Below are positions 34,906 to 43,908 of a stretch of 62,002 nucleotides of DNA, in pieces. Position 1 is the first letter of the stretch. Each line of letters begins with the position of its first letter. The DNA is from Planctomycetaceae bacterium. GTDB lineage: Bacteria > Planctomycetota > Phycisphaerae > Sedimentisphaerales > UBA12454. A model generated the notes under the pieces. The model was not told where the DNA came from and searched no databases. It saw only the letters and a list, made by a program, of their open reading frames with translations. The stretch is from the NCBI GenBank assembly GCA_021371795.1, contig JAJFVK010000025.1:1-62002 (forward strand), written 5' to 3'. A program made the translations under genes and the position numbers.

Positions 34906-35343
34906 ATGAAAAAGACACTTTTTTCGGCGGGGATTCTTGTATCTTTATTTCTCTTCACTGCTTCTGTTTATTCCTTTGACAGTACACCAATCGGCTGGAA
35001 CACCGGCAATATTTTTTATAACTGCACACAACCAACGTGGGCAACAAATGTTTACTCCACAATATTTACACCTCCGTATGATTATAAGCTTGATGACGCT
35101 GCTGATGTGCCGGACGAGGTAATGGCATACGCAGGCGCGGGAACGCCATATCCGCCGCATTGGTTTTATACTGTTTACGGCGATTTCGACCGCAATGGAG
35201 AGGTAAATTTATACGACCTCGATACCTTTGCTGATTACTGGCTGATGACAGACTGCAACGCAATTGCTGACACAGATTATGACAACGACTGCAATGTGAA
35301 CTTCTATGAATTTTCGCTAATGGCAGAAAACTGGATGGAATAG
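34906..35343 (+). CDS. Small secreted dockerin-like protein
   Basis: A 145-residue protein. Residues 1-23 are a signal peptide. Residues about 88-145 carry two dockerin-like repeats (GDFDRNGEVNLYDLDTFADY, DNDCNVNFYEFSLMAENWME) with the D-x-N/D-x-G/N calcium-loop pattern and trailing hydrophobic helix. The part between (DSTPIGWNTGNIFYNCTQPT) is not recognised. The start has AAAGGATGG 4 bases upstream. It stands alone, and a dispersed hairpin (35398-35452) follows between it and the convergent KDG kinase gene. A role in attachment to a cell-surface assembly is an inference; no cohesin gene is visible here. Confidence 0.7.
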   Translation: MKKTLFSAGILVSLFLFTASVYSFDSTPIGWNTGNIFYNCTQPTWATNVYSTIFTPPYDYKLDDAADVPDEVMAYAGAGTPYPPHWFYTVYGDFDRNGEVNLYDLDTFADYWLMTDCNAIADTDYDNDCNVNFYEFSLMAENWME

Positions 35344-35397
35344 TAAAATCAAAAATCAAATATAAAAAATCAAAATTTAGGAATTTACTGTTTTTAT

Positions 35398-35452
35398 GAA
35401 CCCTGCCGTGGTCCCCTGCGAGGATTAAAATGACGGCAGGGCTAATCGACGT
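35398..35452. repeat. Dispersed hairpin element, copy C
   Basis: GAA then CCCTGCCGT (35401-35409), a longer 23-base loop, ACGGCAGGG (35433-35441) and CTAATCGAC. The stem ends match the other copies with G-C/A-T swaps. It sits between convergent genes, so a two-way terminator function is possible. Confidence 0.6.
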
Positions 35453-35508
35453 AGATTTACGCTAATGCTCCGACCGCCTGCGCGGAAATGACAAAGAATG
35501 TTTTGGAT

Positions 35509-36609
35509 CTATCTATCCACACGCGCAGTGCCGCCGGCCATAATTTTTTCGACATCGGACAGGCTAACCGTCGTTGTGTCGCCGGGCGTTGTCATAGCCA
35601 GCGCACCGTGAGCTGCGCCGTATTCAACTGCCTGCTGACCAGTTTTGCCTTCCATCAGGCCGTAAATTAATCCTGATGCGAAACTGTCGCCGCCGCCGAC
35701 ACGGTCGTAAATCTCCAGATTTTCGCGGAGTGTCGCTTCATAGAAATTGCCGTCTGAATAAAGTATTGCGCCCCAGTCATTAACGCTTGCGGTTTTTGCG
35801 TTTCGCAGCGTTGTGGCAACGGCTTTGAAATTCGGGAATTGTTTTACCGCTTCGAGAATCATCTTTTTGAAATTTGACGGATCAAGTTTTGAAAGATGTT
35901 TGTCCATTCCCGGAACTTCCAAACCAAGACATGCTGTAAAATCTTCCTCGTTGCCCATCATTACATCGATGTATGGAGCGAGTTTGCGATTTACTTCCTG
36001 CGCCTTTTTCTGGCCGCCGATAGATTTCCATAAGCTCGGCCTGTAATTCAAATCATACGAAACTATCGTGCCATATTTTTTCGCTGTCGTAACAGCTTCT
36101 ATTATCACATCCGCTGTCGTTTCGGAAAGCGCGGCGAAAATTCCGCCTGTGTGGAACCATCGCACACCCGCTTTGCCGAAGATTTCTTCCCAATCGATAT
36201 CGCCCTTCTTCAAATTTGAAGCAGCCGAATGGCCTCTGTCGCTGCAACCTTTGGCGGCTCTTACGCCGAAACCGCGTTCGGTAAAATTCAGGCCGACACG
36301 AACATCTCTGCCGATACCGTCAAACGGCACCCATTTAACATACGTCATATTAACGCCGCCCTGCAGCATCAAATCCTCAAGCAATCTGCCAACAGGATTA
36401 TCCGGTATCGCGGTAACAATCGCGGCGCGTTTATTGAAACATCTGCGAAGACCTCTTGCAACGTTATATTCGCCGCCACCTTCCCAGACTTTAAATTCTC
36501 TTGTTGTGTGAATTCTGTTATCGCCGGGGTCGAGACGAATCATTACTTCGCCGAGCGAAAGAATATCGTATCTGCAATTCGCTGCGGGTTTAATATCCAA
36601 AGCTGACAT
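35509..36609 (-). CDS. kdgK: 2-keto-3-deoxygluconate kinase (PfkB family)
   Basis: A 366-residue PfkB-family sugar kinase. ILSLGEVMIRLDPGDNRIHT and the glycine-rich WEGGGEYNVARGL bind substrate; RVGGGDSFASGLIYGLMEG is the second PfkB signature with the catalytic Asp. The likely reaction is phosphorylation of 2-keto-3-deoxygluconate to KDPG, because the KDPG aldolase gene is immediately upstream with 1 base between them. The GAGGAGG site overlaps the end of that gene. The pair feeds uronic acid or alginate/pectin breakdown products into glycolysis. Substrate specificity is inferred from the neighbour. Confidence 0.83.
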   Translation of the reverse strand: MSALDIKPAANCRYDILSLGEVMIRLDPGDNRIHTTREFKVWEGGGEYNVARGLRRCFNKRAAIVTAIPDNPVGRLLEDLMLQGGVNMTYVKWVPFDGIGRDVRVGLNFTERGFGVRAAKGCSDRGHSAASNLKKGDIDWEEIFGKAGVRWFHTGGIFAALSETTADVIIEAVTTAKKYGTIVSYDLNYRPSLWKSIGGQKKAQEVNRKLAPYIDVMMGNEEDFTACLGLEVPGMDKHLSKLDPSNFKKMILEAVKQFPNFKAVATTLRNAKTASVNDWGAILYSDGNFYEATLRENLEIYDRVGGGDSFASGLIYGLMEGKTGQQAVEYGAAHGALAMTTPGDTTTVSLSDVEKIMAGGTARVDR

Positions 36610-36610
36610 T

Positions 36611-37288
36611 CTATTTGCCTCCTCTGATTTGATTAATCATATCAATCGTCTCTTTTACTTTCTTCGCAATTCCAGTCCAGTCTTTTGCGGCAATCAATTC
36701 TTTTGTAATCAGTTTCGAGCCCATACCAGCGCAAACGATGCCGGCCTTGAACCATTCGGTCAGACTTTCCTTTGTCGGTGAAACACCGCCGGTCGGCATA
36801 ATTTCCGTCCATGGGCACGGGCCTTTTACAGCCTTTACAAAATCAGGGCCGCCGATTGTTTCGCCGGGGAAGATTTTTACGATTTCAACGCCGAAAGTAT
36901 GCGCTCTTTGAATTTCCGTTACTGTTCCACAGCCGGGCGAATACGGAATTTTTCGGCAGTTGCACATTTTTGCGGTGTCTTCATCAAAACACGGGCCGAC
37001 AATAAAATCGGCGCCTGCGGAAATGTACATCGCGGCTGTCGGAGCATCACAAATTGAGCCGACGCCCAAAATAATATCTTTGCGTTCGGCGTCTCTATAT
37101 TCGGCTAATTTTGTGAATGTGTTTATCGCTCTGTCGCCGCGGTTGGTAAACTCAATGCACTTCGCGCCGCCATCTGCACAGGCCGTTACGATATTTTTCA
37201 CGGTTTCAAAATCATTGTGATAAAAAACCGGAATCAAACCAATTTTCTTCATGGCTGTTAAAACGTCAAGTCTTGAATGCCTTGCCAC
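36611..37288 (-). CDS. eda: KDPG/KHG aldolase
   Basis: A 225-residue class I aldolase that cleaves 2-keto-3-deoxy-6-phosphogluconate to pyruvate and glyceraldehyde 3-phosphate. The conserved Glu and Arg lie in CIEFTNRGDRA and the Schiff-base Lys in VEIVKIFPGE. GLIPVFYHNDFETVKNIVTA at the N-terminus is typical. A GTG start at 37288 is chosen (AAAGGG 7 bases upstream); the next ATG is 12 codons in. It is followed directly by the KDG kinase gene in one operon. Confidence 0.85.
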   Translation of the reverse strand: MARHSRLDVLTAMKKIGLIPVFYHNDFETVKNIVTACADGGAKCIEFTNRGDRAINTFTKLAEYRDAERKDIILGVGSICDAPTAAMYISAGADFIVGPCFDEDTAKMCNCRKIPYSPGCGTVTEIQRAHTFGVEIVKIFPGETIGGPDFVKAVKGPCPWTEIMPTGGVSPTKESLTEWFKAGIVCAGMGSKLITKELIAAKDWTGIAKKVKETIDMINQIRGGK

Positions 37289-37638
37289 AGTTTGACCCTT
37301 TCAAAAAACAATTAACAAAACAGGATTGTAATATAATTATCAAAATTATCAAGTTAAAGATTTGGCAATACTTTGGACAAACCGCACCTGCGGCGAGTAA
37401 AGCCCCCACCCTATAAAACTGGCTTTACGAACCCTGCCATAGTGATGGCAGGGCTGATATGGAACGACCTTTGTCAAATCAATTTTGTAATATATTTTTC
37501 TTTCATTTTTTTTAATCTTTTTTTTATTAACAAACAAGGTACAGGCTGCTTCGACGATGAATCAGTCTGATATTCGTGGATTATCCTTTGTTAAAGGACA
37601 GAGCCGACAGTGATATTCTTCGTCCGGAATCGTGCCTT
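37289..37638. other. Intergenic region with hairpin element
   Basis: About 350 bases before the KDPG aldolase gene. It contains GTAAAGCC (37397-37404) pairing with GGCTTTAC (37421-37428), the dispersed hairpin copy B, and an AT-rich stretch. On the minus strand a short frame of 33 codons with an AGGCAGG site (MLAGLTILEGTIPDEEYHCR, near 37565-37665) has one CxxC and may be the tail of a deleted gene. No convincing gene. Confidence 0.4.
37421..37468. repeat. Dispersed hairpin element, copy B
   Basis: GGCTTTACGAA, then CCCTGCCAT (37432-37440), loop AGTG (37441-37444), ATGGCAGGG (37445-37453) and CTGATATGGAACGAC. It shares loop and flanks with copy A at 28287-28329 although the stem bases differ. 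Confidence 0.65.
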
Positions 37639-37956
37639 CTAAAATCGTGAGTCCGGCAAGCATAAAACCTGCCTGTCAACATAGCTCGCATCGATACATT
37701 TTTTCGTAAGACTGAAATGAGTATTAATCGGCGTGGGCACATAAACGACATCGGCTTTGCCTTTGATGCCGGCCAAGAGTTTATCGGTGTCATCGTAAAC
37801 GGGAATGCCTTTTTCCAAACATGCTGCCCTGCCGGGAGAGTGCCTTGAAGGATTGCTGCTGACGGCGACAAGGCTGATTGCATCGGGAATTTCCCATATC
37901 CATTTAATCAGATTAAATGCGTAGCCCCCTGCGCCAATCATCGCCAGTTTGACCAT
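37639..37956 (-). pseudogene. Truncated Gfo/Idh/MocA oxidoreductase
   Basis: The N-terminal 90 residues are a normal NAD-binding Rossmann domain (MVKLAMIGAGGYAFNLIKWI, VVYVPTPINTHFSLTKKCID). The frame then changes into unrelated residues (SYVDRQVLCLPDSRF) and stops at 105, where family members run beyond 300 and would next show an EKP motif. The break falls right after KKCIDA. A deletion that joined the gene to another sequence is the simplest explanation. The start site (AAAGGA) is still good. It lies upstream of the KDPG aldolase and KDG kinase genes and may once have supplied their substrate. Confidence 0.65.
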
Positions 37957-38068
37957 AAAAATCCTTTATTTGGACAAAACAACCACTTCCTCTTGGTAAC
38001 CTTTTTTCACCTAAATATCAATAAAAATAACACTTTACAGCAAAAAATGGCTATATTGGAAATTTGTC

Positions 38069-39505
38069 CTAATTTTTGGGATTATTGGCGTAAATGGAGT
38101 CATCTCCGCCGCCTAAAACGGCGTAAAGTCTGGCCTGATTAGTGATTTTTGCCAATCTATATGAAACGAGTCCCTGCTGGGCGGCATAAAGCGACCGCTG
38201 GGCATCAATCACCGACAAATAATTATCAATTCCCTTCAAATATCGCGTGTTCGACAGGTGATAAGTATCTTCCTGTGCTTTTGTCAATGACCGCTGCGCG
38301 GCTAACTGCGATTCGATAGTGCCCTGAACCGCAAGAGCATCGGCAACCTCCTTGAACGCCTGCTGAATCGTACGTTCATATTTCGTAAGAGCTATCTTCC
38401 GGTCTGTCTTTGTAACAGTCAGCGCCGACCATGCACGCGGGTCAAAGATAGGCATTGTAATTTGCGGCGCGAACGTCCACGTTGTCGAGCCATTGGAAAA
38501 CAAACCGCTCAACTGCGTACTTGACGTGCCAATCGAACTTGTCAGAGCTATACGCGGAAACAGAGCTGCGCGTGCGGCGCCGATATTCGCATTAGCCGCT
38601 AACATCATATTCTCGGCCTGAAGAACGTCAGGACGGCGCAACAGTACATCCGAAGATATTCCTGCTGAAATTTCCTGCGGCTGGGCAACGGCGTCCAACG
38701 TCGCAGGCAAAAAATCATCCGGCACTGTCGAACCAACCAAAAAATCCAAGGCATTCTTATCCTGCGCAGCCAATCTGGTGTAAAGCGAAACATCAACACG
38801 AGCTGAATCAACACGCGTCTGCACCTGGAGCAAATCAATCTCCTGCGAAAGACCAATATCATAACGCTTCTTAATCAAATCATAAGCAGCCTGCTGCGAA
38901 TCCAATGTGGACCTCGCGATTTGAAGACTTTCGTTATCAGCAGCAAGTGTCAGATATGCGTTGGCAACCTGCGATATCAGGGTAATCTGCGAACTGCGGC
39001 GAGCCATTTGAGAAGCAAAGAACTCCTGCAAAGCGGCATCCTTCAAGCTACGGATATATCCAAAGAAATCGATTTGCCATGAAGCCATGCCTAATTCAAC
39101 GTTATATGTTTTTTTCGTCAACGACACTCCCTGACCAGACAAATCAGCAGGCAAATGCGTTTTAGTAAGTCCGGCGTTCGCGTTAATAACCGGGAAAAGT
39201 TCTGCACGCTGTATGCCGTACATTCCTTGTGCTCTTTCAACATTTAACGCGGCAAGACGCAAATCACGATTATTCTTCAACGCCATATCGATAACCGTTT
39301 GCAATTTCGCATCAGTGAAGAATTGCTGCCATGTAATTTTATCCACTGCCGGAGCGTTAGCGTCTGTTTTAATTTCCTTATAAGCATCACCTTTCGGCCA
39401 CTCGGTCGGGACAGGCGATTCCGGTCTTGTGTATTTAGGCGCCATCGAACAACCTGTTACACTAACCATTAAAGTTAAACCAATAATCCAATATAACTTT
39501 TGCAT
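38069..39505 (-). CDS. RND efflux outer-membrane factor (NodT/OprM-type lipoprotein), system 1
   Basis: A 478-residue outer-membrane channel of the TolC/OprM class. The lipoprotein signal ends VTGC, followed by SMAPKYTRPESPVPTEWPKG, the standard NodT-like start. Coiled-coil and beta-barrel segments repeat in two halves (LAALNVERAQGMYG, RRPDVLQAENMMLAANANIG). It forms the exit duct of a tripartite pump with the genes at 39507 (RND) and 42687 (adaptor). The ATG at 39505 follows the RND stop by one base and has GGAGGT upstream; an earlier in-frame start would sit inside the RND gene. It is the last gene of the operon that starts at 50213. Confidence 0.88.
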   Translation of the reverse strand: MQKLYWIIGLTLMVSVTGCSMAPKYTRPESPVPTEWPKGDAYKEIKTDANAPAVDKITWQQFFTDAKLQTVIDMALKNNRDLRLAALNVERAQGMYGIQRAELFPVINANAGLTKTHLPADLSGQGVSLTKKTYNVELGMASWQIDFFGYIRSLKDAALQEFFASQMARRSSQITLISQVANAYLTLAADNESLQIARSTLDSQQAAYDLIKKRYDIGLSQEIDLLQVQTRVDSARVDVSLYTRLAAQDKNALDFLVGSTVPDDFLPATLDAVAQPQEISAGISSDVLLRRPDVLQAENMMLAANANIGAARAALFPRIALTSSIGTSSTQLSGLFSNGSTTWTFAPQITMPIFDPRAWSALTVTKTDRKIALTKYERTIQQAFKEVADALAVQGTIESQLAAQRSLTKAQEDTYHLSNTRYLKGIDNYLSVIDAQRSLYAAQQGLVSYRLAKITNQARLYAVLGGGDDSIYANNPKN

Positions 39506-39506
39506 A

Positions 39507-42500
39507 TTACTGCACCTCCTGTGAAGAAGCCGAATCCAACTCGGCAATCGTTACCGGCTGCTGATGCTTTTTCGCAAATAAGCGATTTACAAGCACAAAG
39601 AACAGCGGAATAAATATTAAGTCAATAAAAGTCGCTGAAAGCATACCGCCGCAAACGGCCGTTCCAATCGCGTTTTGAGCGCCGGCACCTGCGCCTGTCG
39701 AAATCGCCAAGGGCAAAACGCCAAAGAAAAATGCCAATGACGTCATCATAACAGGTCTGAATCTTGTCTTCACGGCTCCGAGCGTTGCTTCAATCAGCCC
39801 TTCACCCTGATCAATACGATGCTGCGCGAACTGAATAATCAAAATCGCGTTCTTCGTGGACAAACCAAGAGTGGTAAGGAATCCAATTTGGAAATAAACG
39901 TCGTTCGGCAGTCCGCGAAAATGTGTCGCCAGCATCGCGCCGAATACGCCCAGCGGAAGCATCAGCATATTTACACATGGAATCGTCCAGCTTTCATAAA
40001 GCGCCGCGACGCAAAGGAAAATAATCAAAATTGAAAACGCGTACAACGGAACAGTCTGTCCGCCGGCCTGTCTTTCCTGATAAGAAAGACCTGTCCAGTC
40101 GTAGCCAACGCCCTGCGGTAAAGCTCTTACAAATTTTTCCATTTCAGCCATCGCTTCGCCCGAACTTCTTCCGGGAGCTGATTCACCTACAATATTAATA
40201 GACGGGAAACCATTGAATCGCTCAAGCTTTGGAGAACCGCTGGTCCAGCGACCTGACGCAAACGAAGAAAATGGAACCATTTTTCCGCTGATATTGCGGA
40301 CGTAAAGTTTTTCAATATCCTTCGGCAGCATACGATAAGGAGCATCTGCCTGCACATATACTCTCTTTACACGGCCGGCCTGAATGAAGTCGTTTACGTA
40401 CGCGCTTCCGAACGCAGCGGAAATTGTATTGTGAATATCATTAATTGGAACGCCCAAAGCGCCGGCTTTTCCCCAATCGACATCCACGTGATATTCCGGA
40501 ACATCTTCAAGGCCGTTCGGGCGAACTTTTGTCATCACAGGACTCTGTGCGGCCATACCGAGAAGCTGATTTCTTGCAGCCATTAATTTTTCGTGTCCCA
40601 GACCGCCGCGGTCGAGTAATTGAAAATCAAAACCCTTGGACATGCCGAGTTCGGTTACCGCCGGCGGAGCAAAGGCAAATACCATCGCGCTGCGAATCTG
40701 TGAAAACGCGCCCATCGCTCTTCCGGCAACCGCATTTACTTTCAAATTTGGATTGTTACGAAGTTTCCAATCCTTAAGTTTTACAAATGATAAACCCGCG
40801 TTTTGTCCGTGGCCGGAGAAACTTACGCCTGAAATTGTCATACATGATTCCACGGCGTCTTTTTCCTGCCCCATAAAATAATTTCTGACAGTCTCCATAA
40901 CCTGCTTTGTCTGCTCCAGTGTCGAGTTGGCCGGAAGCGAAGTCTGCACCATTAAAATTCCCTGGTCTTCATCCGGCAGATAAGCCGTAGGCATTTTTTT
41001 GAATATGTATCCGACTCCCGCGACAATCAGCACAAACACCAACAGATAGCGGAATTTTTTATTGAAAGACTGTCCGACAACTCCAACGTACAAATCTCTG
41101 ATTTTGAAAAAATTACGGTCGAACCATTTGAAAAACGGGCGCATAAAGAATACGCTCGCATCGGCAGGTTCATGTCCTTTCGGAATGGGTTTTAACAGTG
41201 ACGCGCACAAGACAGGTGTAAGTATCAAAGCAACCACAACCGAAAGCATCATCGACGAAATAATAGTAACAGAAAATTGACGGTAGATAACGCCGGTCGC
41301 GCCGCCAAAGAATGCCATCGGGCCAAACACCGCTGAAAGCACTAAACCAATACCTATCAGAGCAGGCGTGATTTGTCCCATCGATTTTGCAGTAGCCTCT
41401 CTTGGCGAAAGCCCTTCTTCGCCCATAATTCGCTCGACGTTCTCGACGACAACAATAGCGTCGTCAACCAGAAGACCTATGGCCAAAACCATCGCGAACA
41501 TCGTGAGCATATTAATTGAAAATCCGAAAAATCCCAATGTCGCGAAAGTACCCAAAAGCACTACCGGCACTGCAATCGTCGGAATCAAAGTTGCACGCAT
41601 ATTCCCCATAAATAAATACATCACAAGGAAAACGAGGAGTATGGCCTCTAAAAGCGTTTTAATAACCTCTTCGATAGCTACGGTAATAAACGGAGTAGTA
41701 TCATAAGGATACACAACTTTCATACCTGAAGGGAAAAAGTTGCTAAGCTCCGCCATTTTGTTTCTGATATTATTTGCCGTATCAAGCGCGTTAGCACCTG
41801 CGGCCTGTCGAATAGCCATCGCAGCAGAGGGTTTGCCGTTGAAAAACGCTTCGACATCATAAGATTCGGCACCAAGCTCCACACGTCCAATGTCTTTAAC
41901 TCGCAAAATAGAACCGTCTGGATTTGTACGCAACGGAATACTTCCAAACTCTTCAGGTGTTTTGAGCATACTCTGCACAAGAATAGAGGCGTTTAAACGC
42001 TGCCCTTCTACGGCAGGCGCGCCGCCAAACTGGCCGGCGGAAACTTCCACATTGTAAGATTTAAGCGCAACGACAACATCCTGAATTGTCATTTGATAAT
42101 CAATAAGTTTGTCCGGATTGAGCCAGATTCGCATAGAATACTGACTTCCAAAAATTTCAACTTCTCCGACGCCGGGGACACGCGAAAGTATTTTTTCAAG
42201 ATTCGACTGCGCGTAGTCTCGCAAATCGTGTCCGTCCATACTGCCGTCTTCCGATATCAAACCTATAATCAAAAGATAATTTCGTGTGGACTTGCTTACC
42301 TTTACACCCTGTGTCTGTACAACATCCGGAAGACTGGCCATGGCAAGCTGCAGTTTGTTCTGCACCTGTGCCCAAGCAAGGTCCGGGTCTGTTCCCGGAG
42401 CAAATGTTAAATCGATACGAGAAGCACCGGATGATTCACTGCTGGCTGAAAGATATAACATATTGCTCAAGCCGGTCATTTTCTGCTCGATAATCTGCGT

Positions 42501-42686
42501 TACGCTGTTTTCAACAGTTTCAGCAGATGCACCCGGATAGCCCGCTGTAATTGAGATTGAAGGCGGAGCTATCGGAGGATACTGCGAAACAGGCAATTTA
42601 TAAATCGCAAGACCACCCAATACCATAATTATAATGGCGATAACCCAAGCAAAAACCGGACGCTCTAAAAAGAATTTAGATAACAT
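39507..42686 (-). CDS. RND multidrug efflux transporter (HAE1 type, AcrB/MexB-like), system 1
   Basis: A 1059-residue inner-membrane proton/drug antiporter. The N-terminus FFLERPVFAWVIAIIIMVLG and SQYPPIAPPSISITAGYPGA are typical HAE1. The proton-relay pair is Asp408-Asp409 in GLLVDDAIVVVENVERI. The lysine on helix 10 is kept in GLSTKNAILIIQFA, and LPEDQG-like text occurs as PTAYLPDEDQGILMVQ. It would capture amphiphilic compounds from the periplasm and pass them to the outer-membrane factor. It is directly between its adaptor (42687) and its channel (38069). Confidence 0.93.
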   Translation of the reverse strand: MLSKFFLERPVFAWVIAIIIMVLGGLAIYKLPVSQYPPIAPPSISITAGYPGASAETVENSVTQIIEQKMTGLSNMLYLSASSESSGASRIDLTFAPGTDPDLAWAQVQNKLQLAMASLPDVVQTQGVKVSKSTRNYLLIIGLISEDGSMDGHDLRDYAQSNLEKILSRVPGVGEVEIFGSQYSMRIWLNPDKLIDYQMTIQDVVVALKSYNVEVSAGQFGGAPAVEGQRLNASILVQSMLKTPEEFGSIPLRTNPDGSILRVKDIGRVELGAESYDVEAFFNGKPSAAMAIRQAAGANALDTANNIRNKMAELSNFFPSGMKVVYPYDTTPFITVAIEEVIKTLLEAILLVFLVMYLFMGNMRATLIPTIAVPVVLLGTFATLGFFGFSINMLTMFAMVLAIGLLVDDAIVVVENVERIMGEEGLSPREATAKSMGQITPALIGIGLVLSAVFGPMAFFGGATGVIYRQFSVTIISSMMLSVVVALILTPVLCASLLKPIPKGHEPADASVFFMRPFFKWFDRNFFKIRDLYVGVVGQSFNKKFRYLLVFVLIVAGVGYIFKKMPTAYLPDEDQGILMVQTSLPANSTLEQTKQVMETVRNYFMGQEKDAVESCMTISGVSFSGHGQNAGLSFVKLKDWKLRNNPNLKVNAVAGRAMGAFSQIRSAMVFAFAPPAVTELGMSKGFDFQLLDRGGLGHEKLMAARNQLLGMAAQSPVMTKVRPNGLEDVPEYHVDVDWGKAGALGVPINDIHNTISAAFGSAYVNDFIQAGRVKRVYVQADAPYRMLPKDIEKLYVRNISGKMVPFSSFASGRWTSGSPKLERFNGFPSINIVGESAPGRSSGEAMAEMEKFVRALPQGVGYDWTGLSYQERQAGGQTVPLYAFSILIIFLCVAALYESWTIPCVNMLMLPLGVFGAMLATHFRGLPNDVYFQIGFLTTLGLSTKNAILIIQFAQHRIDQGEGLIEATLGAVKTRFRPVMMTSLAFFFGVLPLAISTGAGAGAQNAIGTAVCGGMLSATFIDLIFIPLFFVLVNRLFAKKHQQPVTIAELDSASSQEVQ

Positions 42687-43886
42687 TTATTTACTCCCGC
42701 TCATTTGATTTTGTGCGGCGGATTTCGCATCCTTACCGTTTTTATATATAACAACTTTTACAGCAGCACCGGGACGAACTTTCTGGATGCCTTCGATAAC
42801 CAAACGATCACCAACTTCCAGACCCGATGTTACAAGCCACTGGTCACCAATCGCGCGGTCAAGATTAAGCATACGTATTTCAACTTCCTTGTCTTCATTA
42901 ACAACATACGCCATTGGATTCCCTTTTACATCACGTAATATTGCCTGCTGTGGAATGAGGATGGCTTTTTCCTGAACGCCTTCCTCTATGACAGCACGCA
43001 TAAACATACCCGGCAAAAGTTCTCCTTCAGGATTCGGGAAAACTACCCGCAGGATAACAGAAGCCGTCGTCGGGTCCACCGTTATATCACGGAACTGAAG
43101 AGTGCCTGCCAAAGGATATGGCGTACCATCCTCAAGGAAAAGTTTTACTGTGTTTTTGCTCGCTTCGTTCTGGTCAAGCATACCAGTCTTCAGGTGTCTG
43201 TTCAATCGCAACATTTCCGATGTGGATTGAGGCACATCGACATAAATCGGATTCAACTGCTGAACGGTCGCAAGAACCACCTGTTGATAAGCAGTTACCA
43301 TAGCGCCATCGGTTATACTTGACATGCCAATACGACCTGAAATCGGCGCGGTAATTTTTGTATAGCCGAGATTGATGTTAGCCGTATCAAGCATTGCTTT
43401 ATAATATTGAATTTCAGCTTCAATTTGATTCAACGAGCTTGTCGCGTCATCAAATTCCTGCTGACTTACGGCTTTATCAACAAGCAACTCCTTATATCGC
43501 TCAACTCTCGATTTGACAGAAGGCAAACTTGCTTCGGCTCTGGTAAGCGATGCTTTAGCATTATTAACAGCGGCCTGAAACGGTGCCGGGTCAATTTGAT
43601 ACAGAACCTGACCTTCATTAACATCCGAACCTTCTGTAAACAAACGCTTCTGTATTATACCACTGACCTGCGGCCTGACATCCGCGATTCGATACGCAGA
43701 TGTTCTACCAGGCAATTCTGTTTTAAGGACTACCGGCTGTGTATGCACTTTAATCGCCACGACTTCAGGCATCGGCATTGTCATCTGCTGTTTGCCCTTG
43801 CAGCCTGCCAGCAAAAACACACCCGACATAACAACGCCAATAAAGATTATTGTTATTTGCATTTTGTTTTTGTTTCTTTTATTCAT
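42687..43886 (-). CDS. RND periplasmic adaptor (AcrA/MexA-like lipoprotein), system 1
   Basis: A 399-residue membrane fusion protein. The lipoprotein signal ends LLAGC. A biotinyl-lipoyl-like domain (VRPQVSGIIQKRLFTEGSDV, YQIDPAPFQAAVNNAKASL) and the GYTKITAPISGRIG motif, with the alpha-hairpin between, identify the family. It connects the RND pump to the outer-membrane channel. The ATG at 43886 has AAGGA about 9 bases upstream and starts the signal peptide; earlier in-frame starts fall within the preceding gene. One base separates its stop from the RND start region. Confidence 0.9.
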   Translation of the reverse strand: MNKRNKNKMQITIIFIGVVMSGVFLLAGCKGKQQMTMPMPEVVAIKVHTQPVVLKTELPGRTSAYRIADVRPQVSGIIQKRLFTEGSDVNEGQVLYQIDPAPFQAAVNNAKASLTRAEASLPSVKSRVERYKELLVDKAVSQQEFDDATSSLNQIEAEIQYYKAMLDTANINLGYTKITAPISGRIGMSSITDGAMVTAYQQVVLATVQQLNPIYVDVPQSTSEMLRLNRHLKTGMLDQNEASKNTVKLFLEDGTPYPLAGTLQFRDITVDPTTASVILRVVFPNPEGELLPGMFMRAVIEEGVQEKAILIPQQAILRDVKGNPMAYVVNEDKEVEIRMLNLDRAIGDQWLVTSGLEVGDRLVIEGIQKVRPGAAVKVVIYKNGKDAKSAAQNQMSGSK

Positions 43887-43908
43887 TTTTGTACATCCTT
43901 TACAGATA

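Noticed and set aside
35401-35441. Plain rho-independent terminator between convergent genes
   Set aside because: The stem ends match two other dispersed copies with covarying bases, and there is no T-tract at the right place; it may still act as a terminator.
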